Positions 1 through 5,675 of a stretch of DNA of 5,866 nt are shown piece after piece. The notes below the pieces were generated by a model. That model was given only the letters and a program-made list of their open reading frames with translations, was not told where the DNA came from and ran no database searches. Both the position numbers and the translations under genes were made by a program. The DNA lies in contig RFIR01000106.1 in assembly GCA_003695135.1 (NCBI GenBank), forward strand, positions 1-5,866, written 5' to 3'. The stretch is from Alphaproteobacteria bacterium (GTDB taxonomy: Bacteria; Pseudomonadota; Alphaproteobacteria; Rhodobacterales; Rhodobacteraceae). The stretch's first letter is position 1; every line of letters begins with the position of its first letter.

Positions 1-849
1 AGCTGGCGCGCGGCGCGCTACCGCGCGGTGGCGGTGATCGGCATGTCGGGCGTGGGCAAGACCCGCATCGCCCAGATCCTGCGCGACAGCGGCGCGTGGT
101 TCCACTACTCGGTCGATTACCGCATCGGCACCCGCTATCTGGGCGAGGCGATCACAGACGATTTCCGGCGCGAGGCGATGAAGGTGCCGGTGCTGCGCGA
201 GATGCTGCGCTCCGATTCCATCTCGATCCGCTCGAAGCTCTCCTTTCACAATCTCGCCCCGCTCTCCCACTGGCTGGGCAAGCCCGGCGATCCCGAACGC
301 GGCGGCATCGCGTTCGAGGAATACATCCGCCGCCAGAAACTGCATCGCGAAGCCGAAACGGCGGCCATGCTCGACACGCGCGCCTTCATCGAGCGGGCGC
401 GCGAGCTCTACGACTACCCGCATTTCATCTGCGACACCTCCGGCTCGATCTGCGAGATCGTCGACCCGGCCGACCGCAACGATCCGATACTCTCGGCGAT
501 CTCGCGGGCCATGCTGATCGTGCTGATCCGCGGCACCGAAGCCCATGAGGACGCGCTGAAGGCCCGATTCGATCGCGCCCCCAAGCCGATGTATTACCGC
601 GAGGATTTCCTGCGCACCCGCTGGGCGCGCTATCTGGAGGCGCGCGGCTGCCGCGAATCGCAGGTCGATCCGGATGATTTCATCCGCTGGGGCTTCGGCG
701 AGCTGCTCGCCCATCGCCGCCCGCTCTATCAGGCCATCGCCGACAACTGGGGGGTGACGGTGGAGGCCGACGAGATCGCCGCCATCACCACCGAGGATGA
801 ATTCTGCGACCTCGTCGCCCGCGCGCTCGACCGCCGCGCGGCGGCCTGA
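1..849 (+). CDS. P-loop ATPase-like protein, unknown function (5' partial)
   Basis: The reading frame is open from the first base of the window to the TGA at 847-849. A GTG at 28 is a possible start, but no Shine-Dalgarno precedes it and the in-frame residues before it (SWRAARYRA) look like continuing protein, so the true start probably lies outside the window. Counting from that GTG, a Walker A motif, GMSGVGKT, sits at residues 5-12 directly after a hydrophobic strand (AVI), typical of small kinase-like P-loop NTPases. A second conserved-looking block, FICDTSGSICEIVDP at about 133-147, may carry the acidic Walker B-type residues. There are no membrane segments or signal peptide, so it is probably cytosolic. 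It resembles a conserved alphaproteobacterial family usually annotated simply as 'ATPase'; I know no characterised member. Substrate and role are unknown. The gene lies 88 bp upstream of metA on the same strand. Confidence 0.8.
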   Translation, partial: SWRAARYRAVAVIGMSGVGKTRIAQILRDSGAWFHYSVDYRIGTRYLGEAITDDFRREAMKVPVLREMLRSDSISIRSKLSFHNLAPLSHWLGKPGDPERGGIAFEEYIRRQKLHREAETAAMLDTRAFIERARELYDYPHFICDTSGSICEIVDPADRNDPILSAISRAMLIVLIRGTEAHEDALKARFDRAPKPMYYREDFLRTRWARYLEARGCRESQVDPDDFIRWGFGELLAHRRPLYQAIADNWGVTVEADEIAAITTEDEFCDLVARALDRRAAA

Positions 850-855
850 GGCCGC
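841..855 (+). other. Small stem-loop spanning the ATPase stop codon
   Basis: GCGGCC and GGCCGC flank the TGA stop codon exactly, giving a 6-bp GC-only stem with a 3-nt loop. No run of T follows, so it is not a canonical intrinsic terminator. It could be a weak transcript 3'-end or stability element, or simply a consequence of very high GC content. A second perfect 14-bp palindrome, GCGATTGCAATCGC, lies at 873-886 in the same metA leader. Confidence 0.35.
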
Positions 856-937
856 GAAGGGGTCGCGCCTGCGCGATTGCAATCGCCTCAGCCCGGCCCT
901 ATCTCCTTAGGCCGCAACCATATCGGAACCCCGCCAG

Positions 938-1852
938 ATGCCCATCAAGATCCCCGAGAACCTGCCCGCCTACGAGGTGCTGCGCAAGGAGGGGGTGATG
1001 GTGATGGACGAGGCCACGGCGCTGCGCCAGGACATCCGGCCGCTGCAGATCGGGCTTCTCAACCTGATGCCCAGGAAGGTGCAGACCGAGATCCAGTTCG
1101 CCCGTCTGATCGGCGCCACGCCGCTGCAGATCGAGCTGACGCTGATCCGCATGACCGACCACCGGCCCAAGAATACCGCGCCTGAGCACATGGAGGCGTT
1201 CTACCGCCCGTTCCGCGAGGTGCGGGGGCGGAAATTCGACGGGCTGATCATCACCGGCGCGCCCATCGAGCTCCTGCCCTTCGAGGAGGTGCGCTACTGG
1301 GACGAGCTCTGCGAGGTCTTCGACTGGACCCGGACCCATGTGCATCGCAGCTTCGGCGTGTGCTGGGGGGCGCAGGCGATGCTGCACCATTTCTACGGCG
1401 TGCCCAAGCACGAGCTGCCCGCAAAGGCCTTCGGCTGCTTCCGCCACAAGGTGCTGCAGCCGGCCTCGCCCTATCTGCGCGGCTTTTCCGACAGCTTCGT
1501 GGTTCCCGTCAGCCGCTGGACCGAGACCCGCGAGGCGGATCTGCCGCAGGGCGTCAACGTTCTGGTCAGCTCGCGCCATACCGGGCTGTGCCTGGTCGAG
1601 GATCCCGCCCATCGCGCGCTCTACATGTTCAACCATCTCGAATATGACAGCCTGACGCTGAAGGAGGAATACGATCGCGACGTCGCCTCCGGCGCGCCGA
1701 TCCGCATCCCCATCGACTATTTCCCCGAGGACGATCCCGACCAGACGCCGCGCAACCGCTGGCGCAGCCACGCGCATCTGCTCTATGGCAACTGGATCAA
1801 CGAGATCTACCAGACCACGCCCTTCGAGATCGACCGCATCGGCCAGGACTGA
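938..1852 (+). CDS. metA: Homoserine O-acetyltransferase (MetA family, acetyl-CoA type)
   Basis: MetA acylates the hydroxyl of L-homoserine, activating it for sulfur incorporation in cytosolic methionine synthesis. The 304-residue product is full length for the family and collinear with E. coli MetA. The catalytic cysteine is Cys142 in FGVCWGAQA. The His and Glu of the active site are His233 and Glu235 in NHLEYD (235 and 237 in E. coli). The C-terminal block PRNRWRSHAHLLYGNWIN is also typical. Residue 111, in TGAPIEL, is Glu; E. coli has Gly there (TGAPLGL). Glu at this position is known to select acetyl-CoA and Gly succinyl-CoA, so I infer O-acetylhomoserine as the product despite the frequent 'succinyltransferase' label. 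The ATG at 938 gives the expected N-terminus (MPIKIPENLPAYE), although no strong Shine-Dalgarno is visible. I could not recognise a SAM riboswitch in the short leader. Confidence 0.96.
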   Translation: MPIKIPENLPAYEVLRKEGVMVMDEATALRQDIRPLQIGLLNLMPRKVQTEIQFARLIGATPLQIELTLIRMTDHRPKNTAPEHMEAFYRPFREVRGRKFDGLIITGAPIELLPFEEVRYWDELCEVFDWTRTHVHRSFGVCWGAQAMLHHFYGVPKHELPAKAFGCFRHKVLQPASPYLRGFSDSFVVPVSRWTETREADLPQGVNVLVSSRHTGLCLVEDPAHRALYMFNHLEYDSLTLKEEYDRDVASGAPIRIPIDYFPEDDPDQTPRNRWRSHAHLLYGNWINEIYQTTPFEIDRIGQD

Positions 1853-1908
1853 CCGGCACGCTTGCGCTTTGCCCGGCGCCGGTCCAGATTCGGCAGCGGG
1901 AGGTTCGC

Positions 1909-2796
1909 ATGAAGGATTTCGAGACGCCCTTCGACGGCGCGGTCACCAGATTCCTGCAGGAAGGGGCGCCGGAGCATATCCGCAAGGCCGTCGAGCGGGC
2001 CGGCGGCCGGAAGGTGCTCGCCCCGTCCTACCCCTACCGCAAGGAGATGGCGCGCAAGGAGTACGAGGCGGCCTTCGAGGCGCTGCAGATCGAGCTTGCG
2101 CGCATGCAGTACTGGGTGCAGGAGACCGGAGCCCGGGTGGTCGTGGTCTTCGAGGGGCGTGACGCGGCCGGCAAGGGCGGCACCATCAAGCGCTTCACCC
2201 AGAACCTCAACCCCCGCGTCGCTCGCGTGGTCGCCCTGCCCAAACCCTCCGATACCGAACGCGGCCAGTGGTATTTCCAGCGTTATGTCGAGCATCTGCC
2301 GAGCACCGGCGAGATCGCCTTCTTCGACCGTTCCTGGTACAATCGGGCGGTGGTCGAGCATGTGTTCGGCTTCTGCACCCCGCAGGAGCGGGAACGCTTC
2401 TTCATCATGGTGCCCGAATACGAACGGCTTCTGGTCACCGAGGGCATCCATTTCTTCAAGATATGGCTCACCGTCGGCCGCGCCGAGCAGCTCCGGCGCT
2501 TTCTCGAGCGCGAGGCCGACCCGCTCAAGCACTGGAAGCTTTCACGCATCGACATCGAGGGGCTGAGCAGGTGGGAGGCCTATTCGGAGGCCATCGCGGA
2601 GATGTTCGCCCGCACCCACCTGCCGCATGCGCCCTGGACGGTGATCCGCGCCGACGACAAGCGGCGCGCACGCCTCAATGCCATGCGGCATGTGCTGGGC
2701 GGGCTGCCCTATCACGGCAAGGACGTCGCTGCGCTGGGCGAAATCGACCCGCTGATCTGCGGCGGGCCCGAAATCATGCCCGACGAGAATGTCTGA
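1909..2796 (+). CDS. ppk2: Polyphosphate kinase 2 (class I PPK2)
   Basis: PPK2 enzymes transfer the terminal phosphate between inorganic polyphosphate and nucleotides; single-domain class I members mainly convert NDP to NTP with polyP. The 295-residue length fits a single-domain enzyme. The Walker A motif is GRDAAGKGG at residues 83-91, after a hydrophobic strand (VVVVFE). The Walker B region is IAFFDRSWYNR at about 136-146, with Asp140 as the likely catalytic acid. The blocks KPSDTERGQWYFQRY (about 112-126), HFFKIWLTV and DPLKHWKLS are also family hallmarks. Gly rather than an acidic residue after the Walker A lysine agrees with the NDP-using class I, but that assignment is inference. A good Shine-Dalgarno, GGGAGG at 1898-1903, lies 5 nt before the ATG. 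The gene starts 56 bp after metA and ends 27 bp before the tetR gene, so cotranscription is plausible. Which nucleotide is used cannot be read from the sequence. Confidence 0.95.
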   Translation: MKDFETPFDGAVTRFLQEGAPEHIRKAVERAGGRKVLAPSYPYRKEMARKEYEAAFEALQIELARMQYWVQETGARVVVVFEGRDAAGKGGTIKRFTQNLNPRVARVVALPKPSDTERGQWYFQRYVEHLPSTGEIAFFDRSWYNRAVVEHVFGFCTPQERERFFIMVPEYERLLVTEGIHFFKIWLTVGRAEQLRRFLEREADPLKHWKLSRIDIEGLSRWEAYSEAIAEMFARTHLPHAPWTVIRADDKRRARLNAMRHVLGGLPYHGKDVAALGEIDPLICGGPEIMPDENV

Positions 2797-2823
2797 CCCG
2801 GTTGCGGGAAGGGCGTCCTGCCG

Positions 2824-3456
2824 ATGAGCGGCGAGGGCAAGACCCGCCGGCGCGGCTACCATCACGGCAATCTGCGCCAGGCGCTGGTCGAGGCGACGCT
2901 GGAAATGATCCGCGAACGCGGACCGCTGGGCTTCACCCTGGCCGAGGCGGCGCGCGAGGCCGGCGTCAGCGCCGCCGCGCCCTACCGCCATTTCAGCGGG
3001 CGCGAGGAGCTGATCTCGGAGGTCGCACGTCAGGGTTTCGAGCTGTTCGCCGAGCGGCTGGAGAAGGCCTGGGAAAGCGCCGGCACGCCGCTGAAGGCCT
3101 TCGAGGCGGTGGGCCGCGCCTATCTGGATTTCGCCCGCACCAACCCGGGCCATTACATCGCCATGTTCGAAAGCGGGGTCTCGGTGGCCGGCAATGCCGG
3201 GCTCAACGATGCCGCGGCCCGGGCCATGGGGGTGCTGACCCGCGCGGCCGAGGCGCTGTTTGCCCATCTGCCCCCCGATCGCCGCCCGCCGGCGACCATG
3301 GTCAGCCACCACATCTGGGCGCTGAGCCACGGGGTGGTGGAGCTGTTCGCCCGCGGCGCCCCCGGGCGTCGCGCCCCCTTCTCGGCCGAGGATCTGCTGG
3401 AATCGGGCACCGCGATCTATCTGCGCGGGCTGGGGCTGATCCCGCATGACGACTGA
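2824..3456 (+). CDS. TetR-family transcriptional regulator with WHG-type C-terminal domain
   Basis: This is a dimeric DNA-binding repressor of the TetR class, 210 residues, normal for the family. The N-terminal domain begins with the block GYHHGNLRQALVEAT (11-25). Its helix-turn-helix spans about residues 38-58, including LAEAAREAGVSAAAPYRHF. The C-terminal ligand-binding half carries HIWALSHGVVELF at about 163-175, the Trp...His-Gly signature of the WHG (TetR_C_33) domain. A purine-rich GGGAAGGG at 2806-2813 lies 10 nt before the ATG and serves as ribosome binding site. The gene follows ppk2 by 27 bp and may be read from the same transcript. Immediately downstream is a multi-half-site palindrome in front of the DUF2852 gene, which I infer to be its operator. 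The ligand is unknown; WHG regulators have diverse and mostly uncharacterised ligands. Confidence 0.92.
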   Translation: MSGEGKTRRRGYHHGNLRQALVEATLEMIRERGPLGFTLAEAAREAGVSAAAPYRHFSGREELISEVARQGFELFAERLEKAWESAGTPLKAFEAVGRAYLDFARTNPGHYIAMFESGVSVAGNAGLNDAAARAMGVLTRAAEALFAHLPPDRRPPATMVSHHIWALSHGVVELFARGAPGRRAPFSAEDLLESGTAIYLRGLGLIPHDD

Positions 3457-3493
3457 TCGGCGCCGGGTTGGCGAATTTTTCGGCCGAACCCCC

Positions 3494-3526
3494 TTGCGTC
3501 CGGCCGCCGGACGGGCCAAATATGTT
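3494..3526 (+). promoter_or_regulatory. Candidate sigma-70 promoter for the DUF2852 gene
   Basis: A possible -35 box, TTGCGT at 3494-3499, is followed by AT-rich sequence from 3518. AAATAT at 3518-3523 would be an 18-bp-spaced -10; TATGTT at 3521-3526 fits less well, with a 21-bp spacer. A perfect inverted repeat (GTCCGG, CCG, CCGGAC at 3498-3512) lies between the boxes. The -10 candidate overlaps the left end of the palindromic operator, the geometry expected for repression. Box matches are modest, so exact positions are uncertain. Confidence 0.35.
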
Positions 3527-3546
3527 AATGTGAATAACATTCACAT
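3522..3546 (+). promoter_or_regulatory. Palindromic operator with four 6-bp half-sites, probably for a TetR repressor
   Basis: Four adjacent hexamers are seen: ATGTTA (3522-3527), ATGTGA (3528-3533), a single central A (3534), then TAACAT (3535-3540) and TCACAT (3541-3546). The last two are the inverted forms of the first two, so the whole 25 bp is symmetric at 20 of 25 positions. It contains two exact interleaved dyads: ATGTTA with TAACAT (7-bp spacer) and ATGTGAAT with ATTCACAT (3-bp spacer). It is an AT-rich island in GC-rich DNA, 18 bp before the DUF2852 start and 65 bp after a tetR gene. Two dimers bound to one operator, as known for TetR-family members such as QacR, would suit this layout. 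Assignment to the neighbouring regulator is inference. Confidence 0.65.
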
Positions 3547-3564
3547 CACAACAAAGAGGACCCC

Positions 3565-3945
3565 ATGATCGACCGCATAGCAGACTGGCTGAAATCCGCC
3601 GAAGCGTGGCTCGACGCCCGGGGCAAACCGGCCTGGATTGCCGCCATGGTAATCGGTTTCGTGTTTGTCTGGCCGATCGGTCTCGCCATTCTCCTCTACA
3701 TGATCTGGAGCAACCGCATGTCCTGCAAGTCGCGCTGGAGAAGCCGCCACGCCCGCTTCGCCCCCACCGGCAACGCCGCCTTCGACGAATATCGCGCCGA
3801 GACGCTGCGCCGGCTGGAGGAGGAGCAGACCGCCTTTACCGCCTTCCTCGACCGCCTGCGCAAGGCCAAGGACAAGGCGGAGTTCGAGCAGTTCATGGCC
3901 GAGCGCCGCACGGCGCCGGGCGGCAATGGCGATGCGGTCGCCTGA
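3565..3945 (+). CDS. DUF2852 family single-pass membrane protein
   Basis: The 126-residue product matches the DUF2852 family found mainly in alphaproteobacteria; no biochemical function is known to me. One clear hydrophobic segment spans about residues 23-48 (through FVFVWPIGLAILLYMIW) and probably crosses the inner membrane. A basic stretch follows (CKSRWRSRHAR, about 54-64). The cytosolic tail is a charged, probably helical region with the family hallmark block FDEYRAETLRRLEEEQ at 73-88, then RLRKAKDKAEFEQFMAERR to about 115. The ribosome binding site AAAGAGGA (3553-3560) lies 4 nt before the ATG, a strong signal for this window. The palindromic operator ends 18 bp before the start codon, so the gene is probably tightly regulated, most simply by the TetR protein encoded just upstream. 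The family call is firm; any cellular role is unknown. Confidence 0.88.
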   Translation: MIDRIADWLKSAEAWLDARGKPAWIAAMVIGFVFVWPIGLAILLYMIWSNRMSCKSRWRSRHARFAPTGNAAFDEYRAETLRRLEEEQTAFTAFLDRLRKAKDKAEFEQFMAERRTAPGGNGDAVA

Positions 3946-3977
3946 GGCCGGTATCCGCACGCCCTGACACCCAGACC

Positions 3978-4000
3978 GCCCTGCCGGCAGCCGGCAGGGC
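3978..4000 (+). other. Strong 11-bp perfect stem-loop between DUF2852 and RDD genes
   Basis: GCCCTGCCGGC at 3978-3988 and GCCGGCAGGGC at 3990-4000 are exact reverse complements separated by one base, so in RNA the loop would open to at least three bases by losing the innermost pair. It begins 33 bp after the DUF2852 stop and ends 21 bp before the preferred RDD start. The downstream sequence is AGACCCTGAAG, with no T run, so a canonical Rho-independent terminator is unlikely. It may act as a 3'-end stabiliser, a leaky attenuator, or a copy of a dispersed palindromic repeat. Confidence 0.55.
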
Positions 4001-4007
4001 AGACCCT

Positions 4008-4014
4008 GAAGAGA
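4008..4014 (+). promoter_or_regulatory. Ribosome binding site favouring the second ATG of the RDD gene
   Basis: GAAGAGA is the only purine-rich stretch before the RDD gene. It lies 1 nt before the ATG at 4016, too close to serve it, and 7 nt before the ATG at 4022, a normal distance. This supports 4022 as the start. The match to the anti-Shine-Dalgarno is only moderate. Confidence 0.45.
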
Positions 4015-4021
4015 CATGCCG

Positions 4022-4498
4022 ATGCACCCCACCGCACCCTTCGCCGCCCGCCAGGTCGACGGCCTGCCCGATCCCGAACGCGACGCCCAGTTCTATGACG
4101 GCGTGCCGATGCGGCGGTTCATCGCCTGGCTGTTCGATCTGGTGTTCGTCGGGCTGATCACGCTTGGCGTGCTGGTCGCCTTCACCCTGCCCAGCCTGGG
4201 GCTGGTCTTCCTCGCCAGCTTTCTGATCTGGGCGGCGGTCGACTTCATCTACCGCGCGGCCACGCTCGCGCGCGCCTCGGCCACGCCGGGCATGCGCATC
4301 ATGGGGATCGAGCTGCGGGCCGGCGATGGCGGACGGCTCGACGCCACAACCGCGATCCTGCACACGCTGCTCTACTATCTCTGCTTCGGCTTCGTGCTGG
4401 TGCAGATCGTCAACATCGCCCTGATGCTCGCCAGCGCCCAGGGCCGCAGCCTGCCCGATCTCGCGCTCGGCACCGCGATGATCAACCGGCCGATCTGA
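4022..4498 (+). CDS. RDD family integral membrane protein
   Basis: The RDD family is named for conserved Arg and Asp residues in its membrane helices; some members have been linked to ion or osmolyte transport, but most have no known function. Taking the ATG at 4022, the protein has 158 residues (160 from the ATG at 4016, which lacks a well-placed ribosome binding site). After a hydrophilic N-terminus, three hydrophobic segments lie at about 32-55, 57-75 and 111-137. The signature residues are visible: Arg31/Arg32 and Asp39 in RRFIAWLFD at the start of helix 1, Asp74 in AAVDFIYRA at the end of helix 2, and the loop SATPGMRIMGIELR at about 86-99, typical of the family. It lies 76 bp after the DUF2852 gene across a strong hairpin, so cotranscription is possible but not assured. 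It is probably an inner-membrane protein; substrate unknown. Confidence 0.9.
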   Translation: MHPTAPFAARQVDGLPDPERDAQFYDGVPMRRFIAWLFDLVFVGLITLGVLVAFTLPSLGLVFLASFLIWAAVDFIYRAATLARASATPGMRIMGIELRAGDGGRLDATTAILHTLLYYLCFGFVLVQIVNIALMLASAQGRSLPDLALGTAMINRPI

Positions 4499-4527
4499 AA
4501 CAAATTAATCGAGTTTTCCGAATCCGG

Positions 4528-4556
4528 TTGGCTCGGCCGCGGGCTCTCTGTTAGGG
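4528..4556 (+). promoter_or_regulatory. Candidate sigma-70 promoter for bpt
   Basis: TTGGCT at 4528-4533 and TTAGGG at 4551-4556 are separated by 17 bp (alternatively TAGGGT at 4552-4557 with 18 bp). The -35 keeps the TTG and C that dominate alphaproteobacterial promoters. The -10 match is weak. It lies in the 92-bp gap before bpt, and transcription would start near 4563, giving a leader of about 28 nt. Confidence 0.3.
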
Positions 4557-4590
4557 TTCTGGCAAGGATGTGCTCTAGCTTCGGGTCAGC

Positions 4591-5403
4591 ATGCGCCACA
4601 CTGGTACGCTCACACCGCAATTCTTCGTCACCGCACCCCAGGCCTGCCCGTATCTGCCGGGCCGGCAGGAGCGGAAGCTGTTCACCGCGCTGCACGGGCA
4701 GAACGCGACCGCGCTGAACGACAACCTGTCCCAGAAGGGGTTCCGCCGCAGCCAGAACGTGCTCTACCGCCCGACCTGCTCGGAATGCTCCGCCTGCCTG
4801 TCGCTACGGCTGCCGGTGGCCGATTTCCGCCCGCGCAGGAGCCAGCAGCGCACGCTGAAGCGCAACGCCGACATCTCGCGCCGCATCCTCGCCGCCTGGG
4901 CAACCGAGGAGCAGTACGGGCTGTTTCGCGACTATCTCGACGCGCGCCACGCCGATGGCGGCATGGCGGAGATGGACGAGATCGAGTTTTCCGCCATGAT
5001 CGAGGAGACCCCGGTGCGCAGCCGGGTGATCGAGTACCGCACCCCGGCCGAGGACGGCAACCGGCTGATCGCCGCCTGCCTGACCGACATCCTCTCCGAC
5101 GGGCTGAGCATGGTCTATTCCTTCTTCGATCCGACGGTCCGCGGCCGCAGCCTCGGCGCGTTCATGATCCTCGATCATCTGCGCATCGCCGCCGAGGCGG
5201 AGCTTCCTTTCGTCTATCTCGGCTACTGGGTGCCGGGCAGCCCCAAGATGTCCTACAAGGCGCAGTTCCGCCCCTTCGAGATCTATCAGGGCGGGTTGTG
5301 GCGGCGGATCGGCGATCCGGCCGATGTCGATATCGACACCGATGCCGCCGACCCGCAGCCGATCCTCGATCAGGTGGCCGAGATCACCACCGGGGCGGTC
5401 TGA
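4591..5403 (+). CDS. bpt: Aspartate/glutamate leucyltransferase (Bpt), N-degron pathway
   Basis: Bpt transfers leucine from Leu-tRNA to proteins whose N-terminal residue is Asp or Glu. This creates a primary destabilising residue that ClpS delivers to the ClpAP protease in the cytosol. The 270-residue product fits the bacterial family. The N-terminal ATE_N-type region holds CPYLPGRQERKLFT (Cys19) and the cluster YRPTCSECSACLSLRLPV (Cys63, Cys66, Cys69), with QGFRRSQN-like sequence before it. The C-terminal GNAT-like ATE_C region, about 105-240, includes GLSMVYSFFDP (171-181) and the hallmark YLGYWVPGSPKMSYKAQFRP (209-228). The start at 4591 is bounded by an in-frame TAG at 4576-4578 and gives the usual N-terminus. 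No Shine-Dalgarno lies at a normal distance (AAGGA at 4564-4568 is 22 nt away), so initiation may be weak. It may be transcribed from its own promoter. No intrinsic terminator follows. Confidence 0.95.
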   Translation: MRHTGTLTPQFFVTAPQACPYLPGRQERKLFTALHGQNATALNDNLSQKGFRRSQNVLYRPTCSECSACLSLRLPVADFRPRRSQQRTLKRNADISRRILAAWATEEQYGLFRDYLDARHADGGMAEMDEIEFSAMIEETPVRSRVIEYRTPAEDGNRLIAACLTDILSDGLSMVYSFFDPTVRGRSLGAFMILDHLRIAAEAELPFVYLGYWVPGSPKMSYKAQFRPFEIYQGGLWRRIGDPADVDIDTDAADPQPILDQVAEITTGAV

Positions 5404-5476
5404 CCCCCGCCCCGTCCGGCTGCCGATGCCCCGGGTGCCGGAGCGCCAAAGCGCGCGGGCGGGGACCGGCGCTCAT

Positions 5477-5556
5477 CGTAGGGTGCGCATTCATTGCGCA
5501 CCTTTCCGTGCGGCCCGGCGCCCTGACAAGGGTGCGCCATGAATGCGCACCCTACG
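5477..5556. repeat. Inverted pair of REP-like palindromes (REPIN/BIME-like element)
   Basis: Two 29-bp arms, 5477-5505 and 5528-5556, are reverse complements of each other at 27 of 29 positions and flank a 22-bp GC-rich spacer. Each arm is itself a hairpin headed by the tetranucleotide GTAG. The left arm reads GTAG (5478-5481), stem GGTGCGCA (5482-5489), loop TTCAT, stem TGCGCACC (5495-5502). The right arm has GGGTGCGC (5530-5537), loop CATGAAT, GCGCACCC (5545-5552), closing with CTAC (5552-5555), the complement of GTAG, sharing the C at 5552. A GTAG-type tetranucleotide next to an imperfect palindrome, in inverted pairs, is the known architecture of REP sequences mobilised by RAYT (TnpA_REP) transposases. 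No RAYT gene lies in the window. Dispersal in the genome is inferred, not seen here. Confidence 0.65.
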
Positions 5557-5675
5557 GGGTCGACGCGATCCCGCCGGGGCGATGCGCAGCCGCGCCCGAA
5601 CCGCCGCGCCCGGATATTCGAGAATCGCAAAAAGCACGGGACCCCGCCCGGGCACCTCGCGCGCGCCCCGCGCCG

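Noticed and set aside
861..937. SAM-II or SAM/SAH riboswitch in the metA leader (GGTCGCGCC... and GATTGCAA looked suggestive)
   Set aside because: The conserved A-rich GCTAAA-type 3' segment and a matching pseudoknot partner are missing, as are the hallmark blocks of the SAM/SAH class.
899..1777. 292-codon open frame on the - strand
   Set aside because: It is antisense to metA, which has all catalytic residues. The translation is rich in Arg, Gly, Ala and His and resembles no family; long antisense frames are common at this GC content.
1862..1890. Possible promoter before ppk2: TTGCGC, 17 bp, CAGATT
   Set aside because: The -10 match is poor and transcription would begin at about the Shine-Dalgarno sequence, leaving no usable leader.
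2268..3449. 393-codon open frame on the + strand in another phase
   Set aside because: It overlaps ppk2 and tetR out of frame and has a low-complexity Arg/Ala/Gly composition typical of a shadow frame.
3461..3480. Possible intrinsic terminator after tetR: CGCC, loop GGGTT, GGCG, then AATTTTT
   Set aside because: The T run is suggestive but the stem is only 4 bp, too weak to call a terminator.
2542..3540. 332-codon open frame on the - strand
   Set aside because: It runs antisense across the end of ppk2 and all of tetR, both clearly recognisable on the + strand; no domain is visible in the - strand translation.
3529..3545. CRP/FNR-like site: TGTGA and TCACA in the operator upstream of DUF2852
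   Set aside because: The half-sites are separated by 7 bp, not the 6 bp of a CRP site. They are also part of a larger four-hexamer pattern that fits a TetR-type operator better.
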